A stretch of DNA of 7,086 bases, from NCBI GenBank assembly GCA_027620395.1, contig JAQBZY010000066.1, positions 1 through 7,086 of the forward strand. The letters are read 5' to 3'. The position numbers and the translations under genes are program-made. The notes under the pieces were generated by a model. The model saw only the letters and a list, made by a program, of their open reading frames with translations. It was not told the origin of the DNA and searched no databases. Below are positions 1 to 6,248 of the stretch, piece after piece. Source of the stretch: Pseudomonadota bacterium (GTDB taxonomy: Bacteria; Pseudomonadota; Alphaproteobacteria; Rhodospirillales; Casp-alpha2). The number at the start of each line of letters is the position of its first letter. The stretch's first letter is position 1.

Positions 1-81
1 TTTGTGATCGCCGCTTTGATCCGAATGGCAAAAGCCGTTATCAAATCTGGATAACCGAGACCGCCACCCTAGGATTCCGCC
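1..81. other. 5' edge: leader of csaA and possible tail of an upstream gene
   Basis: This short edge segment cannot be assigned. On the plus strand, frame 1 is open from the window edge to a TAA at 52-54, giving a 17-residue tail that ends VIKSG. It could be the C-terminus of an upstream gene ending 27 bases before csaA, but nothing in it is recognisable. Frame 3 is also open through the segment, so codon evidence does not choose between them. The one supported element is a Shine-Dalgarno AGGA at 71-74, seven bases before the csaA ATG. Confidence 0.3.
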
Positions 82-417
82 ATGCCCCTGTCATTCGACG
101 ATTTTCTGAAGGTCGATATTCGCGTCGGCACCATCTTGCGGGCCGAGCCTTACCCGGAAGCCCGGAAGCCGGCGATCAAGCTGTGGATCGACTTCGGGCC
201 CGAAATTGGCGAACGCAAGACCTCGGCGCAGATCACCAAGCACTACGATCCGGAGACGCTACCCGGCCGGCAGATCTTGGGCGTCGTCAATTTTCCGCCG
301 AAGCAGATCGGCAAATTCATGTCGGAAGCCTTGGTGCTCGGTGTTCCCGACGCCGCTGGCGAGGTGGTGCTGCTGCAGCCCGATCTCGGTGTGGCCAACG
401 GCAGTCGGATGTATTGA
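82..417 (+). CDS. csaA: CsaA-type chaperone with tRNA-binding (OB-fold) domain
   Basis: This 111-residue protein is essentially one tRNA-binding domain of the family shared with the C-terminus of MetRS and with Arc1p/EMAP-II. The family opening DIRVGTI lies at residues 12-18. The central block from [10 protein letters not shown] through [16 protein letters not shown], and the ending in which PD is followed by NGSRMY, are typical of CsaA. Length matches the family's usual ~110 residues. Bacillus CsaA is a homodimeric chaperone that binds SecA and preproteins and helps Sec export; in Gram-negative bacteria the role is less defined and the fold may mainly bind RNA. The start is well supported: AGGA sits seven bases upstream and no earlier in-frame start is available. 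It is transcribed toward the transporter gene, with 18 bases between their stop codons and no obvious terminator in the gap. Identification is by family resemblance; the export role here is inference. Confidence 0.92.
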   Translation: MPLSFDDFLKVDIRVGTILRAEPYPEARKPAIKLWIDFGPEIGERKTSAQITKHYDPETLPGRQILGVVNFPPKQIGKFMSEALVLGVPDAAGEVVLLQPDLGVANGSRMY

Positions 418-435
418 ACGGGTCGCCGCGAGCGG

Positions 436-1335
436 TCAGGTCGGACCGGCGGACTTGCGCCGCACCGCTTCCCGCCTGGCAATGAAGGCACCGCTGGCGA
501 AAATGATGATGCCGCCGATCCAGGTCGTCATCGCCGGCGTTTCCCCGAAGGCGATGTAGGCGATCAGCCCGATCCAGACTAATTTCATGAAATCGATCGG
601 CATCACGACGCTGATATCGGCCTCGTGGAGCGACTGCGCCAAGCAATACTGTGCGGCTGCGCCGGCGGCGCCGATGAAGGCCAGCCATGCGAGCTCGGTC
701 ATCGTTGGCCATTGCCAGAAGAACAGCGCCGGCAGCAAGGAAAGCGGCGTCATCAGGACCGTCATGTAGGCGACGATGGTGAGACTGCTTTCGGTCCGGC
801 TCAGAGATTTGATGATCAACAGACACCCGGCCCACGTCACCGCGGCCATAAGCGTCAGCGCCTGGCCGAGTTGGATCTGTTCGAAGCCGGGTTGCAGGAT
901 CACCATGGCGCCGCCGAACCCGATCAGGATCGCAAACCAGCGCCGCCAACCGACGATTTCGCCCAGAATAAGCACGCTGAGGATGGTTGCGAAGATCGGC
1001 GCCGTGAAGCCCAAGGCCACTACCTCGGAAAGCGGCGCCAGACTGATGGCGGTGAACCAAAACATCATGTTGACGACATTGAGCGACGCCCGGCCGATGT
1101 GGGCGCCGAGCCGCTCGGTCTTGAACGCGCCGAGCCCGACCCGCATCAGCATCGGCGAGATCGCGACAAAGGCGAACAGATTGCGGAAGAACACCAACTC
1201 GAACGGATGCACCGTATCGGTCAGGTGTCGGGCGGCCGAGTTCATGCCCGCCGTCAACAGCGTTGCGGCCAGCATATAGCCAATGCCGAGCATGGCGTTG
1301 CCGCGGTCGCCCGGTTTCGACTCCTTGCTGTCCAA
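436..1335 (-). CDS. EamA/DMT-superfamily inner-membrane transporter
   Basis: This 299-residue, very hydrophobic protein has the two-fold EamA repeat of the drug/metabolite transporter superfamily, with about ten predicted membrane helices. The first repeat begins near residue 15 (MLGIGYMLAATLL) and contains the characteristic FFRNLFAFVAISPML stretch near residues 49-63. The second begins near residue 160 (QALTLMAAVTWAGCLLIIK). The C-terminus is short and basic. Members export or import small metabolites such as amino acids, nucleotide sugars or drugs; the substrate cannot be read from sequence. The chosen start is a TTG at 1335-1333, with GGAA nine bases upstream. The alternative is the ATG at 1293-1291, which would remove 14 polar residues and begin right at the first helix, but it lacks a clear Shine-Dalgarno. 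The gene follows the RidA-family gene by 31 bases on the same strand and is probably cotranscribed, which hints at an amine or amino-acid-related substrate (inference only). Confidence 0.9.
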   Translation of the reverse strand: MDSKESKPGDRGNAMLGIGYMLAATLLTAGMNSAARHLTDTVHPFELVFFRNLFAFVAISPMLMRVGLGAFKTERLGAHIGRASLNVVNMMFWFTAISLAPLSEVVALGFTAPIFATILSVLILGEIVGWRRWFAILIGFGGAMVILQPGFEQIQLGQALTLMAAVTWAGCLLIIKSLSRTESSLTIVAYMTVLMTPLSLLPALFFWQWPTMTELAWLAFIGAAGAAAQYCLAQSLHEADISVVMPIDFMKLVWIGLIAYIAFGETPAMTTWIGGIIIFASGAFIARREAVRRKSAGPT

Positions 1336-1366
1336 GACGTGTGTTTCCGGGCCCTGCGGGGCCGCG

Positions 1367-1714
1367 TTACTTGGCGGCGCTGACGACGATTTCGACCAGT
1401 TCCCGGGGTGATGCCAGAGTCACCTGAATGCAGGCCCTCGTTGGCCGGCCGTTTTTGCCTAGCCACGCGGTCCAGGCTTCGTTCATTTTCGGCTTCTGGC
1501 TGATATCGGTGATGTAGACGGTGGCCGATAGCAGTTTCGTTTTGTCGGCGCCGCACATGGCCAGCGCCTCGTCGATCTGCTTCAGGCAATCCTCGGTCTG
1601 ACCCTTGATGTCGGCGTCCAAGTTGTCGGCGACCATGCCGCACAGAAACACGATGCCGTTACATTCGACGGCGGTGCTTAGGATGTCGCCGGAGTCATGG
1701 CGCTTGATGTTCAT
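1367..1714 (-). CDS. RidA/YjgF/UK114-family protein (probable imine deaminase)
   Basis: This 115-residue protein has the size and fold signature of the Rid family, trimeric cytosolic proteins that hydrolyse reactive enamine/imine intermediates released by PLP enzymes. The family signature is seen near the end as RPTRACIQV followed by LVEIV. Arg93 aligns with the substrate-carboxylate-binding Arg105 of E. coli RidA, and Glu108 with Glu120, with the same 15-residue spacing, so deaminase activity is plausible. The N-terminal half shows the usual pattern: [12 protein letters not shown] at 19-30, Q-x-x-x-C-L-x-Q-I-D-x-A-L at 39-51, and VYITDIS at 66-72. It reads MVAD where archetypal RidA has the SGQ(I/L)P-type loop, so it may belong to a Rid subfamily other than archetypal RidA; I leave the symbol blank. 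The start is supported by AAGGA nine bases upstream of the ATG. It is the first gene of a probable two-gene operon with the transporter and is divergent from lysK. Confidence 0.93.
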   Translation of the reverse strand: MNIKRHDSGDILSTAVECNGIVFLCGMVADNLDADIKGQTEDCLKQIDEALAMCGADKTKLLSATVYITDISQKPKMNEAWTAWLGKNGRPTRACIQVTLASPRELVEIVVSAAK

Positions 1715-1731
1715 GTCGATGTTTCCTTCTT

Positions 1732-1760
1732 ATTGTTTCGAGGCTGTGCCATGCAATCAA
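1732..1760 (-). promoter_or_regulatory. Candidate sigma-70 promoter for the RidA-transporter unit
   Basis: On the minus strand TTGATT (1760-1755, four of six matches to the -35 consensus) is followed after 17 bases by AACAAT (1737-1732, four of six to the -10 consensus). The -10 box lies 17 bases upstream of the RidA start codon, which would give a leader of roughly ten bases carrying the AAGGA ribosome site. Spacing is ideal but the hexamers are only moderate, and in GC-rich DNA an AT-rich patch here is mildly supportive. Pattern match only. Confidence 0.35.
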
Positions 1761-1907
1761 GATCGGCCCGGCCCGGCAAGGACGAAGTTGCCGAGATGCG
1801 GCGTGACGGCTTTGCGTCGAGTTGCCGGTCTATTGATTCTCCGGCTCCCGGCGCCTAGTGTCCGGACCCCGGATCCGGCCCGTAACGGCCCTGCATGGAT
1901 GAGCCCG

Positions 1908-3491
1908 ATGAACGATACCGCGGCCCTCGCCGAGAGCTCCAACGCCTGGCCTTTTGCCGAGGCCCGCGAGATCACCAAGCGGCTTGCCGGCAAAGTTCCG
2001 GAGAAGGGCTACGTGCTGTTCGAAACAGGCTACGGTCCGTCCGGGTTGCCGCACATCGGCACTTTCGGCGAGGTCGCCCGGACGACGTGGGTCCGAAACG
2101 CGTTCCAGCAATTGTCGCCGTTGCCGTCCAAGCTGTTCGCATTTTCCGACGACATGGATGGGCTTCGGAAAGTGCCCGACAACGTGCCCAACCAGGACAT
2201 GGTCGCCCGGCACCTGGGCCGGCCCCTGACCCGGATACCCGATCCGTTCGGAACCCACGAAAGCTTTGGCCATCACAACAACGCCAGGCTGCGTGCGTTT
2301 CTCGATACTTTCGGCTTCGATTACGAGTTCGTCAGCGCCACCGATTGCTATGCGTCGGGACGCTTCGACCAGGCGCTGATGCGGGTTCTCGAATGCTACG
2401 ATCAGGTGATCAACGTCATCCTGCCGACGTTGGGCGAAGAACGGCGGCGGACCTATAGCCCGTTTCTGCCGGTCTGTTCCGAAAGCGGGCAGGTGTTGCA
2501 GGTGTCGGTGCTGGAGCGCGACGTTGCCGCCGGGACCATCGTTTATCAGCGCGAGGACGGAAAGCGCATCGAGACGCCGGTCACCGGCGGCCACTGTAAA
2601 TTACAGTGGAAGGCCGATTGGGCGATGCGCTGGTATGCGCTTGGCGTCGACTACGAAATGTCGGGCAAGGATCTGATCGACAGCGTCACGTTGAGTTCGA
2701 AAATATGCCGTATCTTGGGCGGCAAGCCGCCGGCCGGGTTTTCCTACGAATTGTTTCTCGATGAGCAGGGCGAGAAGATTTCCAAGTCGCGCGGCAATGG
2801 TCTCTCGGTCGAGGAATGGCTCCGTTACGCGCCGCCGGAAAGTCTTTCATATTTCATGTATCAAAAGCCGAAGACGGCGAAGCGGCTCCATTTCGATGTC
2901 ATTCCGCGCCAGGTCGACGAGTATATTCGAAGCCTCGCCGGATTCCCGGGGCAGGACACCAAGCAACGCCTCGACAATCCGGTCTGGCACATTCACGCCG
3001 GCAATCCGCCGGCCGAGGCCGCGCATCTTAGCTTCAACATTCTCTTAAATTTGGCCGGCGTTTGCCACAGCGACGACAAGGCGGTGCTCTGGCACTTCAT
3101 CAGCCGGTACCGCCCGGGCGCCAACCCAGACACGGCACCGATCCTAGATAGCCTAGTCACCTACGCCGTCAACTATTACCGCGACTTCGTGAAACCGGCG
3201 ATGACGTACCGCAAAGCAAGCGAGGCCGAGCGTCAGGCCCTGACCGACCTGGCGGCGAAGATCAGGTCGATGCCGGCCGACGCCGATGCCGAAGCCTTGC
3301 AAACCGAGGTCTATGAAATCGGCAAGCGCGAGGCGTTTCCGGAACTCAAGGACTGGTTCAAAGCGCTCTATGAAATTCTTTTGGGTCAAAGCCAAGGGCC
3401 ACGCATGGGTTCGTTTTTCGCGCTGTATGGCCGCGACGAATCCCTGGCCCTGATCGAGCGCGCCATCCGCGGTGAAGACTTGGCGGTTTAG
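1908..3491 (+). CDS. lysK: Class I lysyl-tRNA synthetase (LysRS1)
   Basis: This enzyme attaches lysine to tRNA-Lys in the cytoplasm using ATP. The product (527 residues from this start) is the class I, Rossmann-fold LysRS, not the commoner class II enzyme. The HIGH-type ATP motif is HIGT at residues 49-52, within [11 protein letters not shown]. The second signature is KISKS at 290-294, followed by RGNG. Between them lies the active-site block from [12 protein letters not shown] (from ~227) to SGKD (252-255), matching the family pattern G-x-C/K-L-x-W-K-x-D-W. The C-terminal ~190 residues are the helical anticodon-binding region. Length agrees with known LysRS1 proteins (~520-540). The frame is open back to 1605, but that part overlaps ridA on the other strand and has no family resemblance. 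I prefer the ATG at 1908, with GGA eight bases upstream; the ATG at 1899 would add three residues and lacks a ribosome site. No strong promoter is seen in 1715-1907; TTGATT at 1833 with TAGTGT at 1856 is a weak candidate. Confidence 0.96.
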   Translation: MNDTAALAESSNAWPFAEAREITKRLAGKVPEKGYVLFETGYGPSGLPHIGTFGEVARTTWVRNAFQQLSPLPSKLFAFSDDMDGLRKVPDNVPNQDMVARHLGRPLTRIPDPFGTHESFGHHNNARLRAFLDTFGFDYEFVSATDCYASGRFDQALMRVLECYDQVINVILPTLGEERRRTYSPFLPVCSESGQVLQVSVLERDVAAGTIVYQREDGKRIETPVTGGHCKLQWKADWAMRWYALGVDYEMSGKDLIDSVTLSSKICRILGGKPPAGFSYELFLDEQGEKISKSRGNGLSVEEWLRYAPPESLSYFMYQKPKTAKRLHFDVIPRQVDEYIRSLAGFPGQDTKQRLDNPVWHIHAGNPPAEAAHLSFNILLNLAGVCHSDDKAVLWHFISRYRPGANPDTAPILDSLVTYAVNYYRDFVKPAMTYRKASEAERQALTDLAAKIRSMPADADAEALQTEVYEIGKREAFPELKDWFKALYEILLGQSQGPRMGSFFALYGRDESLALIERAIRGEDLAV

Positions 3492-3513
3492 CCGCGGCAC
3501 CCCGGCATTCAAA

Positions 3514-3565
3514 CCCCCTCACCTAACCTCTCCCTCACGCATGGGGGAGAGGTTAGGTGAGGGGG
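3514..3565. repeat. Perfect 21-bp inverted repeat (REP-like element, possible bidirectional terminator)
   Basis: The left arm 3514-3534 (beginning CCCCCTCACC and ending CTCTCCC) is the exact reverse complement of the right arm 3545-3565, with ten bases between. The stem can extend inward by a T-G wobble (3535/3544), C-G (3536/3543) and A-T (3537/3542), closing a CGCA tetraloop at 3538-3541, so the hairpin could reach 24 pairs. It fills most of the gap between the lysK stop (3491) and the ubiK stop (3576), two convergent genes. No T-tract follows either arm, so it is not a textbook intrinsic terminator. Polypyrimidine arms of this type recall dispersed extragenic palindromes known in many GC-rich proteobacteria, which suggests a multi-copy element (recollection, not verified). 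The structure is certain; its role is inferred. Confidence 0.93.
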
Positions 3566-3575
3566 CGCTCGGTGA

Positions 3576-3893
3576 CTAAGACTTCTTGGCGCGTGGCTTG
3601 CTGGCCGGCGTCGCTTTGGGTTTGGCCCTGCCCTTCGGTTTGCCGGCGAGGCCGAGCTTGGCCTCCAGCGCCTGCACCCGGGCTTCGAGTTTTTCCTGTT
3701 CGGTCCGGGCCTTCGCGGCCATCGCCTTGACGGCGTCGAATTCATCGCGCGGCACCATGTCGGCGCCGGCCAAAAGACGTTCGACGCGCTGGCGGATCAG
3801 AATGTCGATCTCGTCCTTGACGCCGGCCAGCGTTGAAACGGCGCCATTGGCGACCCGGGCCAAGTCGTCGAGGATGCGGTTGGATGTTTGCAT
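3576..3893 (-). CDS. ubiK: UbiK-family accessory factor (BMFP domain, formerly DUF526)
   Basis: This 105-residue protein matches the UbiK/YqiC/BMFP family. The amphipathic N-terminal helix covers about residues 1-44 (NRILDDLARVANGAVSTL, then IRQRVERLLAG). The family hallmark VPRDEFDAVKAMAAKAR (47-63) leads into a trimer-forming coiled coil with Leu/Ala heptads to about residue 82 (EKLEARVQALEAKLG). In E. coli UbiK associates with UbiJ and the COQ9-like system to aid aerobic ubiquinone synthesis; the Brucella homologue was described as membrane-fusogenic in vitro. Residues 83-105 form a Lys/Pro/Ala tail ending RAKKS, as in several alphaproteobacterial members and possibly for contact with acidic membranes or nucleic acid (inference). 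The start is well supported by AAGGAAAGGAA just upstream of the ATG. It lies 52 bases downstream of the PilZ gene on the same strand, perhaps cotranscribed, and converges on lysK across the inverted repeat. Confidence 0.88.
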   Translation of the reverse strand: MQTSNRILDDLARVANGAVSTLAGVKDEIDILIRQRVERLLAGADMVPRDEFDAVKAMAAKARTEQEKLEARVQALEAKLGLAGKPKGRAKPKATPASKPRAKKS

Positions 3894-3945
3894 GTCGGTT
3901 CCTTTCCTTTGGCCGGAGCGTGCGTCGGCGATCCCAAATATTCCT

Positions 3946-4245
3946 TCAGGTACCGTAGAGCGCTACCGCGATGATCACCTCGTTCATCACTTCCGGGCCG
4001 TCTTTAAAGTAGACCCCGGCCAACGGTGGCCGGGACCAGGCGAGTGTGGCAGCGAATTCGCCGATATTGCCAAGTCCTAAGTGAACCGCAGTCTCGGCCG
4101 GTATCGCCATCGGGAGTTTTAGTTTAGCGCCACCGACGGAAAGATCGAGGATTTCGCAGTCGGCGCCGGGGAGTGCATCCTCGGATCGCCGGATGCTGCC
4201 GGCCAGCGCCACGTCTTTTCGTTCGTGCAGGCGACCCTGATACAT
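3946..4245 (-). CDS. Single-domain PilZ protein, probable c-di-GMP receptor
   Basis: This 99-residue protein is a stand-alone PilZ domain. Both c-di-GMP-binding motifs are intact: RxxxR as Arg5/Arg9 in RLHERK, and DxSxxG as Asp34, Ser36 and Gly39 in ILDLSVGGAKL. They are separated by a short beta-strand segment, as in the family. The remaining residues fit the PilZ beta-barrel: an A-x-L-x-W strand at ~65-70, then GVYFKDGPEV, a familiar PilZ ending. There is no signal peptide, membrane helix or second domain, so output must go through a partner protein. PilZ proteins link c-di-GMP to motility, polysaccharide synthesis or secretion; which applies here is not shown. The ribosome site is weak (GGGG 5-8 bases before the ATG). 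A possible promoter on the same strand is TTCACA (4313-4308) with TAAGAC (4290-4285) at 17-base spacing. Its start region is divergent from hldD, and ubiK follows 52 bases downstream. Confidence 0.88.
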   Translation of the reverse strand: MYQGRLHERKDVALAGSIRRSEDALPGADCEILDLSVGGAKLKLPMAIPAETAVHLGLGNIGEFAATLAWSRPPLAGVYFKDGPEVMNEVIIAVALYGT

Positions 4246-4330
4246 CGGAGCCCCGTTCCAGCCGACCCGGGCGGCGTCTTCAATGTCTTAGCGGGTATTC
4301 GCAGTCCTGTGAAGCCGTAAGCCCGGTGTG

Positions 4331-4397
4331 GCGGCGGCTTGCCTTGCCTTGGCTTGCCGGGCGGCGGCTTGCCTTGCCTTGGCTTGCCTGGCGGCGG
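4331..4397. repeat. 30-bp tandem repeat, two full copies plus a 7-base start of a third
   Basis: Copy 1 is 4331-4360 and copy 2 is 4361-4390; they differ at one position (G at 4359, T at 4389). A third unit begins at 4391 with GCGGCGG and then diverges. Each unit is itself built from GCGGCGG followed by short TTGCC/TTGG-type steps. It lies in the 185-200 base gap between the divergent PilZ and hldD genes. Reading it as protein on the plus strand gives a low-complexity Ala/Cys/Leu peptide with no family resemblance, so I treat it as non-coding. Slipped-strand duplication is the likely origin. Confidence 0.95.
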
Positions 4398-4413
4398 ATG
4401 CTCGGCCTATAAG
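4384..4413 (+). promoter_or_regulatory. Candidate sigma-70 promoter of the hldD-lgt-methyltransferase unit
   Basis: TTGCCT (4384-4389, four of six to TTGACA) and TATAAG (4408-4413, five of six to TATAAT) are 18 bases apart. Transcription would begin near 4420, about 25 bases before the preferred hldD start, leaving room for its ribosome site. The -35 hexamer is formed by the end of the second copy of the 30-base tandem repeat, including that copy's variant T at 4389. Pattern match only. Confidence 0.45.
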
Positions 4414-4432
4414 GACGCGGGTCCGGCACCAT

Positions 4433-4436
4433 GGAG
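4433..4436 (+). promoter_or_regulatory. hldD: Ribosome-binding site that favours the 4446 start of hldD
   Basis: GGAG at 4433-4436 lies nine bases before the ATG at 4446 and overlaps the upstream in-frame ATG at 4431. The 4431 ATG has no comparable site at suitable spacing. Starting at 4446 gives MYLVTGGAGFIGS, which matches the family's N-terminus (E. coli HldD begins MIIVTGGAGFIGS). Confidence 0.6.
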
Positions 4437-4445
4437 CGGCAGGGC

Positions 4446-5432
4446 ATGTATCTTGTTACCGGCGGCGCCGGGTTCATCGGGTCGAACATCGTCTGGGGGA
4501 TCGAACGCCTGGACTTAGGGCCGGTCGCGATCGCGGACCGGCTTCGCGATGCCGACAAGTGGCGCAATGTCGCCGCCCGCACGCTGGCCGACGTCATTGA
4601 TCCAGATGCCCTCCAGGCACATCTTGCGAGGCATCCGGAAAGCATATCCGCCGTCATTCACATGGGCGCCATTTCGGCGACCACCGAGACCGACGTCGAT
4701 TTGATCGTCGAGACCAATTTCCGCCTGAGCCGCGATCTCTGGCATTGGTGCGCGCGGCACGGAAAGCCGTTCATCTATGCATCATCGGCGGCGACTTATG
4801 GCGACGGGGCCAATGGTTTTGATGACGACGGCTCGATGGCGGCGCTTTCGGCACTCAGGCCCTTGAACGCCTACGGCTGGTCAAAAATACTTTTTGACCG
4901 CTGGGTGGCGGCATCGATCGTGGCCGGACACGCGGCACCGCCGCAATGGGTCGGACTTCGCTTTTTCAACGTCTACGGGCCCAACGAATATCACAAAGGC
5001 CGAATGCAAAGCGTCGTCGCGCAGATCGCGCCCTTGGCGCTCGGCGGCGGGGCCTGCCGGCTGTTCAAATCGCATCGGCCGGATGTCGAGGACGGCGGTC
5101 AGCTGCGCGATTTTGTCAGCGTCGACGATTGCGTCGACGTCGTGTCGTGGCTGCTCCAAAACAACAAGGTCAGCGGCATCTTCAACATGGGCAGCGGCAA
5201 GGCGCGAAGCTTCGCCGATCTCGCCCGCGCCGTCTACGGCGCCTGTGGCACGCCGTTCAAGGTCGAGTACGTGCCGACGCCGGAAGATATCCGCGACAAG
5301 TATCAGTACTTCACCGAGGCGCGGATGGAGCGGCTCCGCGCCGCCGGATACAAAGGACAATTCACGAGCCTTGAAGACGGCGTCGGGCGTTACGTCCGCG
5401 ACTATCTCGCGTCCGGCGAGCCGTACCGCTGA
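4446..5432 (+). CDS. hldD: ADP-L-glycero-D-manno-heptose 6-epimerase
   Basis: HldD (RfaD) converts ADP-D-glycero-beta-D-manno-heptose to the L-glycero epimer, the last step in making the heptose donor for the LPS inner core. The 328-residue product is an extended short-chain dehydrogenase. The NADP-binding GxxGxxG occupies Gly6-Gly12 in VTGGAGFIGSN. The dinucleotide-side loop HMGAISATTETD is HldD-like, ASSAATYGDG carries the catalytic-site serine (113/114), and YGWSK gives the YxxxK pair Tyr143/Lys147. FNVYGPNEYHKGRM contains Lys184, matching the second catalytic residue of E. coli HldD (Lys178). The FKSH...RDFVSVDD and FNMGSG blocks and the YQYFTEA segment complete the family pattern. Full length, with no missing key residue. 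The alternative ATG at 4431 adds five residues. lgt starts nine bases downstream, so both are probably one transcript devoted to the cell envelope. Its presence implies a heptose-containing LPS core. Confidence 0.96.
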   Translation: MYLVTGGAGFIGSNIVWGIERLDLGPVAIADRLRDADKWRNVAARTLADVIDPDALQAHLARHPESISAVIHMGAISATTETDVDLIVETNFRLSRDLWHWCARHGKPFIYASSAATYGDGANGFDDDGSMAALSALRPLNAYGWSKILFDRWVAASIVAGHAAPPQWVGLRFFNVYGPNEYHKGRMQSVVAQIAPLALGGGACRLFKSHRPDVEDGGQLRDFVSVDDCVDVVSWLLQNNKVSGIFNMGSGKARSFADLARAVYGACGTPFKVEYVPTPEDIRDKYQYFTEARMERLRAAGYKGQFTSLEDGVGRYVRDYLASGEPYR

Positions 5433-5441
5433 CGTCGGCAG

Positions 5442-6248
5442 ATGACATTCGCCATCGCTTTTCCCAACATCGACCCGGTAATCTTTCAAGTCGGCATCTT
5501 CGCCGTGCGTTGGTATTCGCTGGCCTACATCGCCGGTCTGGTGCTCGGCTGGATCTATATCCGCAGGCTCGCCGCCCAGGCGCCGGTCGTCTGCGATGGC
5601 CTCGCCGTCGATGACTTTCTGACCTGGGCCACCATCGCGATCATCGTCGGCGGACGGCTCGGCCAGGTGCTGCTGTATGCGCCCGGATATTATTTTGAGA
5701 ACCCGGCCAAGATAATCGCCGTCTGGGAGGGCGGGATGTCGTTCCATGGCGGCTTCATCGGTGTCGTCGTCGCCGGGATCGTATTCACCAGGCGGCGGGG
5801 CATCGACCCGCTTCGGTTCGGCGATCTTTTGGGATGCGCGGCGCCGATCGGGTTGTTCTTCGGGCGGATCGCCAATTTCATCAATGGCGAGTTGTGGGGC
5901 CGGGCGACAGATATGCCGTGGGCGGTGGTGTTCCCGACCGGCGGCCCGAGCCCAAGGCATCCGAGCCAACTTTACGAAGCGGTCATGGAGGGGGCGATCC
6001 TGTTGGTGGTCCTGTTTCTGCTGTCGATGCGGCCCGAAGTTCGCCGGCGTGCCGGTCTCCGCATGGGCGTCTTCATCGCCGGCTACGGTATCGCCCGGGC
6101 CATCGGCGAGGTGTTCCGCGAGCCGGAACCGGACATGGGTCTGCTCGTTTTCGGCAGCACCTACGGTCAGTGGCTGTCGCTGCCGATGATCGGGATCGGG
6201 CTTTGGTTCGTCTATCGTGCCTGCCGGCCGGGCCGGGCCGGAACGTGA
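5442..6248 (+). CDS. lgt: Phosphatidylglycerol-prolipoprotein diacylglyceryl transferase
   Basis: Lgt moves a diacylglyceryl group from phosphatidylglycerol onto the lipobox cysteine of prolipoproteins, the first step of bacterial lipoprotein maturation, in the inner membrane. The 268-residue protein has about seven membrane helices and all family signatures: the N-terminal RWYSLAYI with Tyr25, IIAVWEGGMSFHGG with His102, the Lgt signature GRIANFINGELWGR with Arg142 and Asn145, then HPSQLYEA (173-180) and GEVFREPE with Glu223/Arg226. These correspond to the essential E. coli residues Tyr26, His103, Arg143, Asn146 and Arg239. Length is within the family's 260-300 range. The start follows hldD by nine bases with only a weak ribosome site (CGGCAG), suggesting translational coupling. 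Its stop overlaps the GTG start of the next gene (GTGA, 6245-6248). Confidence 0.97.
   Translation: MTFAIAFPNIDPVIFQVGIFAVRWYSLAYIAGLVLGWIYIRRLAAQAPVVCDGLAVDDFLTWATIAIIVGGRLGQVLLYAPGYYFENPAKIIAVWEGGMSFHGGFIGVVVAGIVFTRRRGIDPLRFGDLLGCAAPIGLFFGRIANFINGELWGRATDMPWAVVFPTGGPSPRHPSQLYEAVMEGAILLVVLFLLSMRPEVRRRAGLRMGVFIAGYGIARAIGEVFREPEPDMGLLVFGSTYGQWLSLPMIGIGLWFVYRACRPGRAGT

Noticed and set aside
625..1383. Plus-strand open frame of 252 codons opposite the transporter gene
   Set aside because: The translation is rich in Gln, Arg and His without domain structure, while the opposite strand encodes a coherent ten-helix EamA protein.
1833..1861. Promoter for lysK (TTGATT, 17 bases, TAGTGT)
   Set aside because: Spacing is good, but the -10 hexamer matches the consensus at only three positions; too weak to list as a feature.
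1605..1898. N-terminal extension of lysK back to the ATG at 1605
   Set aside because: The extra ~100 residues overlap ridA antisense, lack family resemblance and would make LysRS far longer than its relatives; good starts exist at 1899/1908.
1830..2594. Minus-strand open frame of 254 codons opposite lysK
   Set aside because: It lies opposite the LysRS1 catalytic core and shows no recognisable motif; a frame shadow.
3514..3565. Standard rho-independent terminator
   Set aside because: The hairpin is strong, but no run of T follows either arm, so the label is withheld and the element is recorded as an inverted repeat with possible terminator function.
3509..3745. Minus-strand open frame of 78 codons overlapping ubiK and the inverted repeat
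   Set aside because: It is in a different frame from the well-supported UbiK coding sequence and translates the hairpin; Arg/Pro/Ser-rich shadow.
4331..4397. CRISPR array
   Set aside because: The two 30-base units are directly adjacent with no spacers, and no cas genes are present.
4328..4600. Plus-strand open frame through the 30-base tandem repeat
   Set aside because: It is a repetitive Ala/Cys/Leu peptide that then runs out of frame across the start of hldD; the repeat is better explained as non-coding slippage DNA.
4881..5969. Long open frame of 362 codons on the minus strand across hldD and lgt
   Set aside because: It spans two clear plus-strand genes with complete catalytic motifs, and its translation is a charged, low-complexity shadow with no family pattern, as expected in GC-rich DNA.
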